From: Acidobacteriota bacterium
Lineage (GTDB): Bacteria; Acidobacteriota; Blastocatellia; Chloracidobacteriales; JADJPF01
DNA length: 64,000 nt
Reading direction: 5' to 3'
Assembly (NCBI GenBank): GCA_016213785.1
Contig: JACQZQ010000100.1
Location: forward strand, 41,359 to 105,358
Positions 1 to 8,918 of this stretch are shown here, piece by piece. Each line of letters opens with the position of its first letter. Within the stretch, counting starts at the first letter, position 1. The position numbers and the translations under genes were made by a program. The notes beneath the pieces are model-generated. The model was not told the DNA's origin, did not search any database, and saw nothing but the letters and a program-made list of their open reading frames with translations.

Positions 1-1617
1 ATAGTCTTGGTGTCGTGATATATCGCGGCCTAAGAAGATTTGTTCTTCTTTTTTACCAAAAGTTAGTGGCCCTAACTCAGACATTCCAAACTCGCAAACC
101 ATTTTACGTGCTAGCTCGGTTGCTCTCTCAATATCATTAGAAGCACCTGTAGTATTATGATTAAGGAATACTTCTTCAGCTATACGTCCACCCATTAAAA
201 TAGCTATTTGTCCTTCAATATATTCTCTTGTATGGGTATAGCGGTCTGCTTCAGGTAGTTGTTGAGTAAGACCTAGAGCCATTCCACGAGGAATAATTGT
301 TACTTTATGAACTGGATCTGCATTAGGGACTTTTACTCCTACTAAAGCATGGCCTGCTTCATGATAAGCAGTGTTGCGTTTTTCCTCGTTGCTAATAACA
401 ATTGAACGTCGTTCGCTACCCATTAAGACTTTATCTTTTGCTGCTTCAAAATCCGACATTGCTACAACTTTGCGATTATAGCGAGCTGCATTAAGAGCAG
501 CTTCGTTAACTAAGTTTGCTAAGTCTGCACCTGTAAAACCAGGAGTTCCACGAGCAATAACAGAAACATCTACATCATCACCAAGAGGAATTTTTCTAGT
601 ATGAACAGATAGAATTCCTTCGCGGCCTTTAACGTCTGGCCGATTAACTACTACTCGACGGTCAAAACGGCCTGGTCTAAGTAAGGCAGGGTCAAGAACA
701 TCTGGGCGGTTAGTAGAAGCTATTAAGATAACACCATCATTTGACTCAAACCCATCCATTTCAACTAGAAGTTGATTAAGGGTTTGTTCTCGTTCATCGT
801 GACCGCCTCCAAGGCCAGCACCACGATGACGGCCTACAGCATCAATTTCATCAATGAAAATGATACAAGGAGCATTTCTTTTACCTTGTTCAAAAAGATC
901 CCTTACTCTAGAAGCACCAACGCCAACAAACATTTCCACAAAATCAGAGCCAGAAATAGAAAAGAAAGGTACATTTGCCTCACCAGCAATTGCACGAGCC
1001 AATAGGGTTTTACCTGTACCTGGAGGCCCCATTAGTAAAACACCTTTAGGGATACGTCCTCCTAGTTTTTGGAATTTTTGAGGTTCTTTAAGAAATTCAA
1101 TAATTTCCTGTAACTCATCCTTAGCTTCTTCTACTCCAGCAACATCTTTAAAAGTTACACGTTTATTTTGATTTGAAAGTAGCTTAGCGCGACTCTTACC
1201 AAAAGAAAGCGCTTTATTGCCTCCAGATTGCATCTGTCGCATCATAAAGATCCAAAAACAAATAAAAAGCAGCAAAGGCGAGAAAGTAATTAACATTCCA
1301 AGCCAAGCCCCGCTAGAAGAGGACTTAAACTCAACTGAAATATTTTTGTCTTGCATTTGCTTAACCAAGTCTTTTTGTAGTTCTTGATTAAACATTTCTA
1401 CTTTATATCTAGCATTTTCCTTACTATATTGACCAACAATTGTTGTTTCATCAAATGTTGCGTCTTTAATTTCTCCTTTAGTAATTTTCTCAGATAGTTG
1501 TGAGAAAGAAAGTTTATCCTCTCTAACACCTGTCTTACCACTGAGAACAACATAAAGAAGGACAGCACCACCAAGAATAAATAACCATAAAAGAATCTGT
1601 CGTACTGTGGAGTTCAA
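1..1617 (-). CDS. ftsH: ATP-dependent zinc metalloprotease FtsH (3' end outside window)
   Basis: Membrane-anchored AAA+ protease that degrades misassembled membrane proteins and selected soluble regulators. Reading back from the window edge gives 539 uninterrupted codons. There are two N-terminal membrane segments with a small periplasmic domain between them (residues about 8-26 and 108-128). Walker A GPPGTGKT is at 197-204, followed by [13 protein letters not shown], and the zinc motif HEAGH is at 419-423. FtsH is usually 600-650 residues, so roughly 100 C-terminal residues lie beyond position 1. The start is a TTG at 1617, preceded by GGAGG ten bases upstream; there is no ATG before the first membrane segment. 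It lies downstream of tilS on the same strand, a common bacterial gene order, here without hpt between them. The family assignment is very secure; the TTG start is inferred from the ribosome-binding site. Confidence 0.96.
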   Translation of the reverse strand, partial: MNSTVRQILLWLFILGGAVLLYVVLSGKTGVREDKLSFSQLSEKITKGEIKDATFDETTIVGQYSKENARYKVEMFNQELQKDLVKQMQDKNISVEFKSSSSGAWLGMLITFSPLLLFICFWIFMMRQMQSGGNKALSFGKSRAKLLSNQNKRVTFKDVAGVEEAKDELQEIIEFLKEPQKFQKLGGRIPKGVLLMGPPGTGKTLLARAIAGEANVPFFSISGSDFVEMFVGVGASRVRDLFEQGKRNAPCIIFIDEIDAVGRHRGAGLGGGHDEREQTLNQLLVEMDGFESNDGVILIASTNRPDVLDPALLRPGRFDRRVVVNRPDVKGREGILSVHTRKIPLGDDVDVSVIARGTPGFTGADLANLVNEAALNAARYNRKVVAMSDFEAAKDKVLMGSERRSIVISNEEKRNTAYHEAGHALVGVKVPNADPVHKVTIIPRGMALGLTQQLPEADRYTHTREYIEGQIAILMGGRIAEEVFLNHNTTGASNDIERATELARKMVCEFGMSELGPLTFGKKEEQIFLGRDISRHQDY

Positions 1618-1767
1618 AGCTTACTTACCTCCGAAAGTCACAATTTTTAATTGCTAAGCTTATTTTACAAAAAACTTACACTAAATAGATTTAAGGCCAA
1701 AGGGTAAAGGTTGCATTAACTTCTTTACTCGCCATAGTTTTAAGAGCATTAAACAATTCCTAGTTTA

Positions 1768-3204
1768 TCACTTTGCACTTATGATTGCAAAGCGGCTAGA
1801 TTTTGAGTTAGCAATAAAATCTCTTGCTATAGGTAATTTTGGAGACCAAATAATCTCATTTTTAAGTGTTATAGCTATAGGCCAAATACTACGCTCGCTT
1901 AAACTAATACGCTTTTCTATCATTAATCGTTTAATTTTTTCAGCTTTTTGATGCCCAATAGGGATATATTTATCCCCAGCTAGCCTAAATCTTACCTTTA
2001 GATTTTCTCCTACTTTATCTAGATCTATTAATGCAAACATATTTTTATCGTATATGTGGTATATGTTAGGGTTATTTTTATTAACCTCTTGATAAGAAAG
2101 AGTAAATAGTTCTCCTTGCCACTCACTATTAAGATTAAGATCAAATAACTCAAACGTCTCTTTATTTCCAGTAGTTTTCCCAGCAAGACTACTATTAAAC
2201 CTAATGATAATATAATTAAATTCACGTACTACTTCTAATTTATTAGGTAATAAAATTTTTTTACCACTTTTTCCAGGAGTTAATAAACTATCAACAGAAA
2301 GAATATGTTTAGAAGTTAGGCGGGAGATTTTTCCAGTCAAATTTTCAATACTATCTCTTATTTTCTGATGACAAAGGATTTGCGGCAAATTTACTAAATC
2401 TCTAACTAAAATCCGTATCTCATTATTTATAACTAGAGGCTCTAGTTTCTCTATAAAAATTTCTTGCCACTCATTTAACATATCTGTTGTATTAGAAATG
2501 GCTTCTATTGCTTTAGGATTAATTTTTAATATTTCTGGCAAAATATCTAGGCGTATTTTATTACGTGTGAGCTTATTAGAAAAATTTGTGCTATCTATAC
2601 AGGCATTTAGGTTTTTTTCTTTAAGATAACTTTCAATATCGCTTCTTAGAGTTTTAAGCAAAGGTCTGATAATAGGAATAGATTTATTGTTAGGAAAATT
2701 TTCTGATAAATTTTTCATTTTTAATATAGGTTGTATACCTGTTAAGCCTGTAATTCCTGCACCACGAATAAGACGCATTAAAAAAGTTTCTGCCTGATCA
2801 TTCATATTATGGGCTGTTGCTATAGCATTTGCGCCTATCTTTATAGCTGACCTATGTAAAAATTCATAGCGTACTTCTCTAGCTTTTGCTTCTAAATTTG
2901 TTCCTTTAGCTAAGTTTGCTACATCAATTTGATTAGTTAATAGAGGTAAATTAAGTTCTCTAGCAAAATTATACACAAAATTTTCGTCTCTTTCAGATTC
3001 TTGACCTCTTAACAAATGATTAAGATGAGCTAAATAGAGTTTAAGTTCAGGGCAAATATTAGCTTGAACTTCTTTTAATAGTGTAGTTAAAGCTACTGAG
3101 TCTGGCCCACCAGAAAGTGCAATTAACACACAATCAGATTCATTAAACATTTTATATTTTTTTATAAACTGCCAAACTTGAGCAAAAAGGGGTATTTTTT
3201 TCAT
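1768..3204 (-). CDS. tilS: tRNA(Ile)-lysidine synthase TilS
   Basis: ATP-dependent enzyme that adds lysine to the wobble cytidine of tRNA-Ile(CAU), so that it reads AUA instead of AUG; essential in most bacteria. The N-terminal PP-loop is clear: SGGPDSVAL at residues 31-39, then ARxVRYEFL and the region with ATAHNMNDQAETFLMRLIRG. The C-terminal part (about 390-478) fits the TilS substrate-binding domain, with RLAGDKYIPIGH and the later KRLMIEKRIS. The 478-residue length is normal. ATG at 3204 is the only reasonable start, but no strong Shine-Dalgarno precedes it. It is followed 150 bases later by ftsH on the same strand, so the two may be co-transcribed. Confidence 0.95.
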   Translation of the reverse strand: MKKIPLFAQVWQFIKKYKMFNESDCVLIALSGGPDSVALTTLLKEVQANICPELKLYLAHLNHLLRGQESERDENFVYNFARELNLPLLTNQIDVANLAKGTNLEAKAREVRYEFLHRSAIKIGANAIATAHNMNDQAETFLMRLIRGAGITGLTGIQPILKMKNLSENFPNNKSIPIIRPLLKTLRSDIESYLKEKNLNACIDSTNFSNKLTRNKIRLDILPEILKINPKAIEAISNTTDMLNEWQEIFIEKLEPLVINNEIRILVRDLVNLPQILCHQKIRDSIENLTGKISRLTSKHILSVDSLLTPGKSGKKILLPNKLEVVREFNYIIIRFNSSLAGKTTGNKETFELFDLNLNSEWQGELFTLSYQEVNKNNPNIYHIYDKNMFALIDLDKVGENLKVRFRLAGDKYIPIGHQKAEKIKRLMIEKRISLSERSIWPIAITLKNEIIWSPKLPIARDFIANSKSSRFAIISAK

Positions 3205-3399
3205 AAATAAAAGTGGCTAAAATTTAGATTTTTTATATCATCGCGATTCTTATTATCAAACAGTCGGCTTTTTTAAGATCGGCAAATAACATAGTATGTT
3301 ATAATAGCCCAACCTTCTATATATAGTGCTTAGTAATCTTTATCAAGCAAAGTCTTCATTTAGTCATAATTTAGTTTCTATCGCATTAATGAGGGGCTT

Positions 3400-5058
3400 A
3401 TGGCGGAAAAACAAGATAAAAAGTGGGCAATATTAAAATTTACTGACCCAAGTGGCGCTGCAAGGAGTTTGAGTTTATATAAGTCTGTTTTTACAATAGG
3501 TCGCCTTGGAAACAATGACTTACAACTAGATGACCCATATGTCTCACGCCACCATGCAGAAATTATTTTTGATGGAGAAAACTATTTTTTTCGCGATAAA
3601 GGAAGCACTTCAGGCAGTTTTGTAAATGGTAATAAAGCTCAAGAAGTAGCTCTTAAGTCAGGGGATAAGGTTAATTTAGGTAGACGTAATGGAATAGAGC
3701 TTAATTTTGAATGGTCTGGGCAACAACAAGTTCCTGTTAGAACAATGGTTGAAACCCGCCCCCAAGAAGAAGAAACCCCTCATATAATGAGTGTTATTGA
3801 TCATCGCCAAACACGTTATCTTAATACTTCGCTAATTCAGCAACAAAAACATAATCCAGCAGGTACAATAGAACGCTTAAAAGCGCTTTATGAAATTACT
3901 AGCGCAATACTTTCTATTAAAACTAGAGATGAGCTAGTTAATAAGCTTTTAGATTTGGTTTTTGAAGTCTTGCCAGCCGAACGAGGCGCAATAATACTTA
4001 AAGACGATAAAGGATTAAACCTTAAAGCTTCTAAACATCGTAAAGATAATGCTGCTCAAGTTCAGCCAAGTTTAACAATTGTTAATAGAGTGTTTAATGA
4101 AAATGTTGCAACTCTTTGTGTTGATGCTCATAGTGATAGCCGTTTTGCCTCACAAAAAAGTGTTATCTTTCAATCCATCCGTTCTGTAATGTGTGCTCCT
4201 ATTAGTTCTTCTAACAATGTTTGGGGAGTTTGTTATGTTGATAACTTAAACTCACAAAAGAATTTCGATGAAGAAGAATTAGAATTTCTACTAGCTGTTG
4301 CTCGCCAAGCAGGAATGGCTTTAGAAAATCTTCATCTATTAGATGAGCAAAAAATTACTCTAGAAAGCTTTATTACAACACTTGCAGCTTCGATTGATGC
4401 TAGAGATGATATGACAGCAGGACATTCTGCTAGAGTAGCTAAATACTCTAGAACTTGTGCTAAGTATATGAATTTAAGCACAGAAGAAGTTAAACTAATT
4501 TATTATGCAGGGCTTTTGCATGATTATGGAAAAATAGGTACTCGTGAAGCTATACTTTGTAAGCCAGGGAAATTAACTCCAGAAGAAATGGATCATATGC
4601 GGGAACATGCCTATGATACCCATAAAATTCTTTCTAAAATCCATTTTACCAAAGAGTTAGAAGATATTCCTTTAATTGCCTCTAGCCATCATGAACATAT
4701 GGATGGCACTGGCTACCCCTTTAAGCTTACTTCAGAAAAAATCCCACTAGGTGGAAAAATTATTGCGGTAGCTGATTTTTTTGATGCACTTACACATAAG
4801 CGACACTATCGTGAACCAATGCCTATTGAGGATGTTATAAAGCTTATTGACGATCAAACTGGTACAAAATTTGATACTTCTGTAGTAGAAGCCTTTAAGC
4901 AATATATTTATAAAGAATATATTCCTAATCAAAAGAAAAGAGCCGAAATGGACAAACTTAAAGAGCGCCAAAATCAACGTACAGGTGCTCAAGTACAAAT
5001 CAAGGTTGAAGAGGAAAAATATATTCCTCAACATGACCATCAAGTTTCTATACCTTAA
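3400..5058 (+). CDS. FHA-GAF-HD-GYP signalling protein (likely c-di-GMP phosphodiesterase)
   Basis: Three-domain cytoplasmic signalling protein of 552 residues. An FHA domain at about 10-105 has the phosphothreonine-binding residues (GRLGNNDLQL with R35, VSRHHAEI, then FVNG). A GAF domain is at about 165-315. The C-terminal HD-GYP domain at about 325-500 has LLHDYGKIG near 373, and HHEHMDGTGYP near 432-442. HD-GYP enzymes hydrolyse c-di-GMP or related cyclic dinucleotides. The FHA domain suggests output is tuned by docking to a Thr-phosphorylated partner, and this window encodes two apparently active Ser/Thr kinases. The start ATG has GAGGGG just upstream. A charged tail (about 500-552) follows the catalytic domain. 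Domain calls are secure; substrate and partners are inference. Confidence 0.93.
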   Translation: MAEKQDKKWAILKFTDPSGAARSLSLYKSVFTIGRLGNNDLQLDDPYVSRHHAEIIFDGENYFFRDKGSTSGSFVNGNKAQEVALKSGDKVNLGRRNGIELNFEWSGQQQVPVRTMVETRPQEEETPHIMSVIDHRQTRYLNTSLIQQQKHNPAGTIERLKALYEITSAILSIKTRDELVNKLLDLVFEVLPAERGAIILKDDKGLNLKASKHRKDNAAQVQPSLTIVNRVFNENVATLCVDAHSDSRFASQKSVIFQSIRSVMCAPISSSNNVWGVCYVDNLNSQKNFDEEELEFLLAVARQAGMALENLHLLDEQKITLESFITTLAASIDARDDMTAGHSARVAKYSRTCAKYMNLSTEEVKLIYYAGLLHDYGKIGTREAILCKPGKLTPEEMDHMREHAYDTHKILSKIHFTKELEDIPLIASSHHEHMDGTGYPFKLTSEKIPLGGKIIAVADFFDALTHKRHYREPMPIEDVIKLIDDQTGTKFDTSVVEAFKQYIYKEYIPNQKKRAEMDKLKERQNQRTGAQVQIKVEEEKYIPQHDHQVSIP

Positions 5059-5129
5059 GTACATATCATTAAATATCCTAAAGCCTAATAAACTATGATT
5101 TAGGTTAATATAAAATTTAGTTTAGAAGC

Positions 5130-5858
5130 TTAAAAAACTATTTCAGATATAGAATTACTATCAGGAGAAAAAATAAAAAGCCGTTTATTTGCATCATTTA
5201 CTTCTATTTGTGTTGGGGATTTGACTAAAAAAGGCTCTTTGGGAATTGATAAACCTATAGGTAGTTTTTCGTTAAATCGCTGATAAAGTAACAGCGGAAG
5301 TTGGCTTTTTGTAGTGTTTAACTTGAGAAATAAGTAAATCTTAGGAATAAAAATCACAGTATGATTATCTACTAAACTTAAATGTCCTATATGTGAGCTT
5401 AAAAGAGAACTAACTAAAGCTTGATGTATATTAGGATCTTCTGCCCAAAGCAAAATACCATTAGCTTGATCTGTTAACTGCATTAAACGACAACGAAATT
5501 TAACTGTTTGACTAACCCAAGGGTATTTACTTAAGTCGTCGCTAAGGTTTTGGGTAAATAATTTTTTTAATAAAGCAGAAGTATTATCTAACTTTAGGTT
5601 AGGATATTTTTTTTGTGTTACAGTAAGAAAAATCTCAAATAAATTCTCATTTATTTGTAATGAAAGAACGCTTAGAAGTATCTTAAAGACTTTATCATCA
5701 AGAGTATCAGGGATTTCACCTCTTTCAAGTTCAAGAATAAATTGCTCAGAAATTTCAAATAAATGGCTATATTCTGCAATAGATAACTTAAGTAAGTTAC
5801 GAGCAGTTTGAAAAATTTCTGCCAAGATTTTTTCTGAGTTATTTAACTTAGCTGTCAT
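5130..5858 (-). CDS. Uncharacterised protein with XRE-like N-terminal helix-turn-helix
   Basis: 242 residues. Residues about 12-75 read like an XRE-type helix-turn-helix (NLLKLSIAEYSHLFEIS, then ILELERGEIPDTL), the usual pattern of a short-helix DNA-binding domain. The remainder (80-242) has no motif I recognise; it has many hydrophobic beta-like stretches (GHLSLVDNHTVIFIPKIYLF) and no membrane segment or signal peptide. The start lies 34 bases after the glycosyltransferase stop on the same strand, so the two are probably co-transcribed. It may be a regulator, but function is not assigned. Confidence 0.6.
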   Translation of the reverse strand: MTAKLNNSEKILAEIFQTARNLLKLSIAEYSHLFEISEQFILELERGEIPDTLDDKVFKILLSVLSLQINENLFEIFLTVTQKKYPNLKLDNTSALLKKLFTQNLSDDLSKYPWVSQTVKFRCRLMQLTDQANGILLWAEDPNIHQALVSSLLSSHIGHLSLVDNHTVIFIPKIYLFLKLNTTKSQLPLLLYQRFNEKLPIGLSIPKEPFLVKSPTQIEVNDANKRLFIFSPDSNSISEIVF

Positions 5859-5892
5859 ATTAAAAAATTGTTGTTAGAGATTTAATTTAGTT

Positions 5893-7716
5893 TTACTTGA
5901 CCGCTTGATTGGAGTAAAGGTATTTTCCTCCAAGATTCATAATTTCATAAATTTTACGTTCACCCAAGAGTTTATTTAAGGCTGGTGTAGCTTCATGAAG
6001 GGTTACAACATAGATTTTTTGTCCGCTATCCCAATATTTAAGAAATTCTCTATCATCTATAAAACGTTTAGGTGCATCAGGAAATTTAGACCCAAATTCT
6101 AGGTTAGCAGTACGATTATTAAGCATTATTACAGGCTCTTTTGTATAGAAATTTATAGATGAGCCACTTTCATACTCTCCATTTATAATTATTAAATCTC
6201 CACTTTTATAAGTTTGTTTTATTACTTTAGCAATCTCTTTAGAGGAAAGATAAGGTTCAAAAACCCACATAGCCATTTGAGCACAAATAAAAAAACTAGA
6301 CATAGCTAGGGCTAAAGCTAGATTTGCAGCTAAGTCTTTTCCTTTTCTGCCTAAAAAATAACAAGCCCCTCCACCAATTAAAAAAGATAAGGCTGCTCCA
6401 ATTAAAGGTGACTCTAATAAAGTAAAAGATTCTGTTCGTAAGTCAAAAATATGCCCTAACGATAGTGCGTAATACTCTGGGTTTCTTCCTAGCATTGTGG
6501 CTATATCACTATTAGGTGTTATACCTTGTATTAAATAAAGAATTATTGCTGCAACAATTGACACTAAAATACCAAAAATAAATAAAGAAAATCTTAGCCT
6601 ATTTAGCCAAAGATTTAACGAAGAATCCTTATTAGAAAGCTCTGAATTAGAAAGCGCTTTCCCAATTAATAAAGCAAATGCTGGAAGTGCTGGTAAAGTG
6701 TAATATTCTTGGCGAGTTGAAAAAGAAAAAAATAAAATAATTATTAAAGGCCAAATTATTAATAGTAAATTGATTTCCCTAGATCTAGATTCTGAATGTT
6801 GCCTTAAAAAATTAGAAGAAAACTTATATAACGGAGCAAAAACACTCCAAGGAAATAACCATAGAAAATGTAGAAGGTAAAAAACTACTATTGGGACTTT
6901 ATCATAATCAATAGGATAGCGTTTTCCTAAATAGCGTAAGAAATGTTCATTAACAAAATAAAACCAGAAAAACCCCTTTCCTATTTCAGGGTTAAAGTTT
7001 GTAAGCCCTGCTAATATATGCCAAGGTGCTGCAATTATTAAAAATAATAGAGTTCCTCTTATTAACCAAAACTTAGGTATTAAGTATAGGCGCTTAGTCA
7101 GTAATAAAAATAAAGCTATAATTGCTCCAGGAAAAACCATTCCAATTAAGCCTTTTGTAAGAACTGCTAGAGCCGCACTTGAATATAACCCTATTAGCCA
7201 GTTTTGTGGGTTTTCTCTCTTTTCAATTTTATCTAAAGCACGCAAAAAAGAATAAAGTGCTAGCGTAAGCCAAAGTGCTAGTATTACATCGGGTATTAGT
7301 ATACGGGTAAAAAGATAGATTCCTACACAGGTTCCAGTAATTATCCCACTATAAAGACCTGCTCTTTCACCAAATGCCCAGCGTCCAAAGCTAGCTGTAA
7401 CAAGCATTAGAGCAATACTTGCTAGTGCAATAGGAATTCGCCCAACAGGATCATAAAGGCCAAAAAGCTTATAAGAAATTGCTATAAGCCAATACATAAA
7501 AGGGGCTTTTTCTAAATATCGAATTCCATTAGCATAAAGCGTAATAAAATTATTGTTAGCAACCATTTCTTGGGCTGCTTGAGCATGTACAGAATCAGCA
7601 TCATCTAGAAGTGCAGGTGCCCAAAAAATACTAATAAAATAAATAAATATTCCAAATAGAAGTATTAATGCGGTACTTTTAGATTTTTCATTTAGATCGT
7701 TAAAAAATCCTGCCAT
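5893..7716 (-). CDS. Membrane glycosyltransferase, GT39/ArnT-like (PMT_2 family)
   Basis: Polytopic membrane protein of 607 residues with about 12 hydrophobic segments, matching the ArnT/PMT family that transfers sugars from polyprenyl-phosphate carriers on the periplasmic face. The first extracytoplasmic loop contains the acidic pair (ALLDDADSVHAQAAQEM, residues about 34-50) followed by GIRYLEKAPFMYWL, the expected pattern for this family. A C-terminal soluble domain (about 480-607) follows the last membrane span. Lipid A, a protein or another glycan could be the acceptor; nothing here decides. It precedes the HTH-like gene at 5130-5858 in an apparent two-gene unit. Confidence 0.85.
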   Translation of the reverse strand: MAGFFNDLNEKSKSTALILLFGIFIYFISIFWAPALLDDADSVHAQAAQEMVANNNFITLYANGIRYLEKAPFMYWLIAISYKLFGLYDPVGRIPIALASIALMLVTASFGRWAFGERAGLYSGIITGTCVGIYLFTRILIPDVILALWLTLALYSFLRALDKIEKRENPQNWLIGLYSSAALAVLTKGLIGMVFPGAIIALFLLLTKRLYLIPKFWLIRGTLLFLIIAAPWHILAGLTNFNPEIGKGFFWFYFVNEHFLRYLGKRYPIDYDKVPIVVFYLLHFLWLFPWSVFAPLYKFSSNFLRQHSESRSREINLLLIIWPLIIILFFSFSTRQEYYTLPALPAFALLIGKALSNSELSNKDSSLNLWLNRLRFSLFIFGILVSIVAAIILYLIQGITPNSDIATMLGRNPEYYALSLGHIFDLRTESFTLLESPLIGAALSFLIGGGACYFLGRKGKDLAANLALALAMSSFFICAQMAMWVFEPYLSSKEIAKVIKQTYKSGDLIIINGEYESGSSINFYTKEPVIMLNNRTANLEFGSKFPDAPKRFIDDREFLKYWDSGQKIYVVTLHEATPALNKLLGERKIYEIMNLGGKYLYSNQAVK

Positions 7717-7894
7717 GTCTCTAAGTTACTTAATAGCCAAGAAGTTATCTTTTGTAATTAACTAGCAAAAGGAAAATTATAATAAAATCCTTGCAATAAC
7801 AGATAGTCAATCTGGCAACACCTTTAAGTGAGAGGACATCTTAGGCTGAAAATTAATTGATTTGATAGATTAGTTTTTAGTCAAAAATTTATTT

Positions 7895-8653
7895 ATGAAC
7901 ATAGTGGTTTTTGCTGCTAGTGATTTGGAATATAACACTGTGAAAGAGACTTTAACTAATTGGAAAACAAATAATTATTACGAAAAAATGCTTGCTGGCG
8001 AAGGCTATTTGGGAGAAAATTTAGTGGAACTCTTTTGTACTAAAATGGGGCCAAAAAATGCTACTGAAAGCTCTTTCAAAGCTTTAGAAAAGTCTAAAGG
8101 AAAAATTGTTTTAATTATAGGTTTAGCTGGGGGCTTGTCTCTAAATTCTCATCAAAACGATCTGGTGATTTATAATGATTGTTACTTTTTAGAAGAAAAC
8201 CAATCAGACCAAATAAATAAAATTAACTGTGACAAAAAACTTACAAATTTCTTATCTAGTAGTTTGCAATCACAAAATATTAACATTCTTCAAGGTTATG
8301 GAATTACCCTCTCAAAAGTAGTTTGTCAAGCTCAAGAAAAGCTCTTACTCTCAAAAAAATATAATGCTTTAGCTGTTGATATGGAAAGCTATCAAATATT
8401 AAAAGCAGCTAAAGAAAAACAACTTCCTGCTACTGTCCTTCGTGTAATTAGTGATGATGCTAAAGGCGACTTACCTGATCTTAATGCTACTATGAATAAA
8501 AATGGAGATGTTAATAACCTGAAAGTGATTTGGCAATTTGCTAAACACCCTATTTTAGCTGCTAGGTTTTTAGTCAATTTAAATAAATCTATATCAAGGC
8601 TAAAAACTCTTTTGCCTAAAATATTAGGAGGAAATTTTCAAGAGTTATTCTAA
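7895..8653 (+). CDS. Nucleoside phosphorylase/hydrolase family protein (HpnG- or MqnB-like)
   Basis: 252-residue member of the purine nucleoside phosphorylase/MTA-SAH nucleosidase fold: an N-terminal strand MNIVVFAASDLEYNTV, a TKMGPKNA loop, LIIGLAGGLS, and the diagnostic AVDMES (near 158-163) followed by LRVISDDAKGDLP. The segment after AVDMES is like the hopanoid-associated phosphorylase HpnG, which releases adenine from adenosylhopane. The related MqnB instead cleaves futalosine. Both options have pathway partners in the window (hpnCDE at 12.5-15.7 kb, mqnDE at 22.8-24.8 kb). I lean to HpnG-like because of proximity and the ISD motif, without certainty. It is monocistronic by layout. Confidence 0.72.
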   Translation: MNIVVFAASDLEYNTVKETLTNWKTNNYYEKMLAGEGYLGENLVELFCTKMGPKNATESSFKALEKSKGKIVLIIGLAGGLSLNSHQNDLVIYNDCYFLEENQSDQINKINCDKKLTNFLSSSLQSQNINILQGYGITLSKVVCQAQEKLLLSKKYNALAVDMESYQILKAAKEKQLPATVLRVISDDAKGDLPDLNATMNKNGDVNNLKVIWQFAKHPILAARFLVNLNKSISRLKTLLPKILGGNFQELF

Positions 8654-8918
8654 AACTATTTACTTAAAAACATAACTAAATAATTGTAATGAAAATAGGT
8701 TAATAGGCTAAATGGAAATGACCAATTTACTTTGCTATTTATTTGATTTTTGGTAGCATATATCCGGCACCCATTTACCTAATTATCTAAAGTAATATCT
8801 ATTAAGTAGACTAAAAGTTTGTAATCAATTAATACGTGGTTTGCTAAATTGGGTTTTTGTAAAAGAAGTAGCAAGTACGTATAGGGATAAACGTTAATAG
8901 CCTAAGGTGTAATAATAT

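Noticed and set aside
772..1081. Two plus-strand reading frames inside ftsH
   Set aside because: They run opposite to a well-conserved ftsH frame and have no family resemblance.
4747..5064. Minus-strand reading frame of 105 codons
   Set aside because: Lies antisense to the HD-GYP domain and has no recognisable features.
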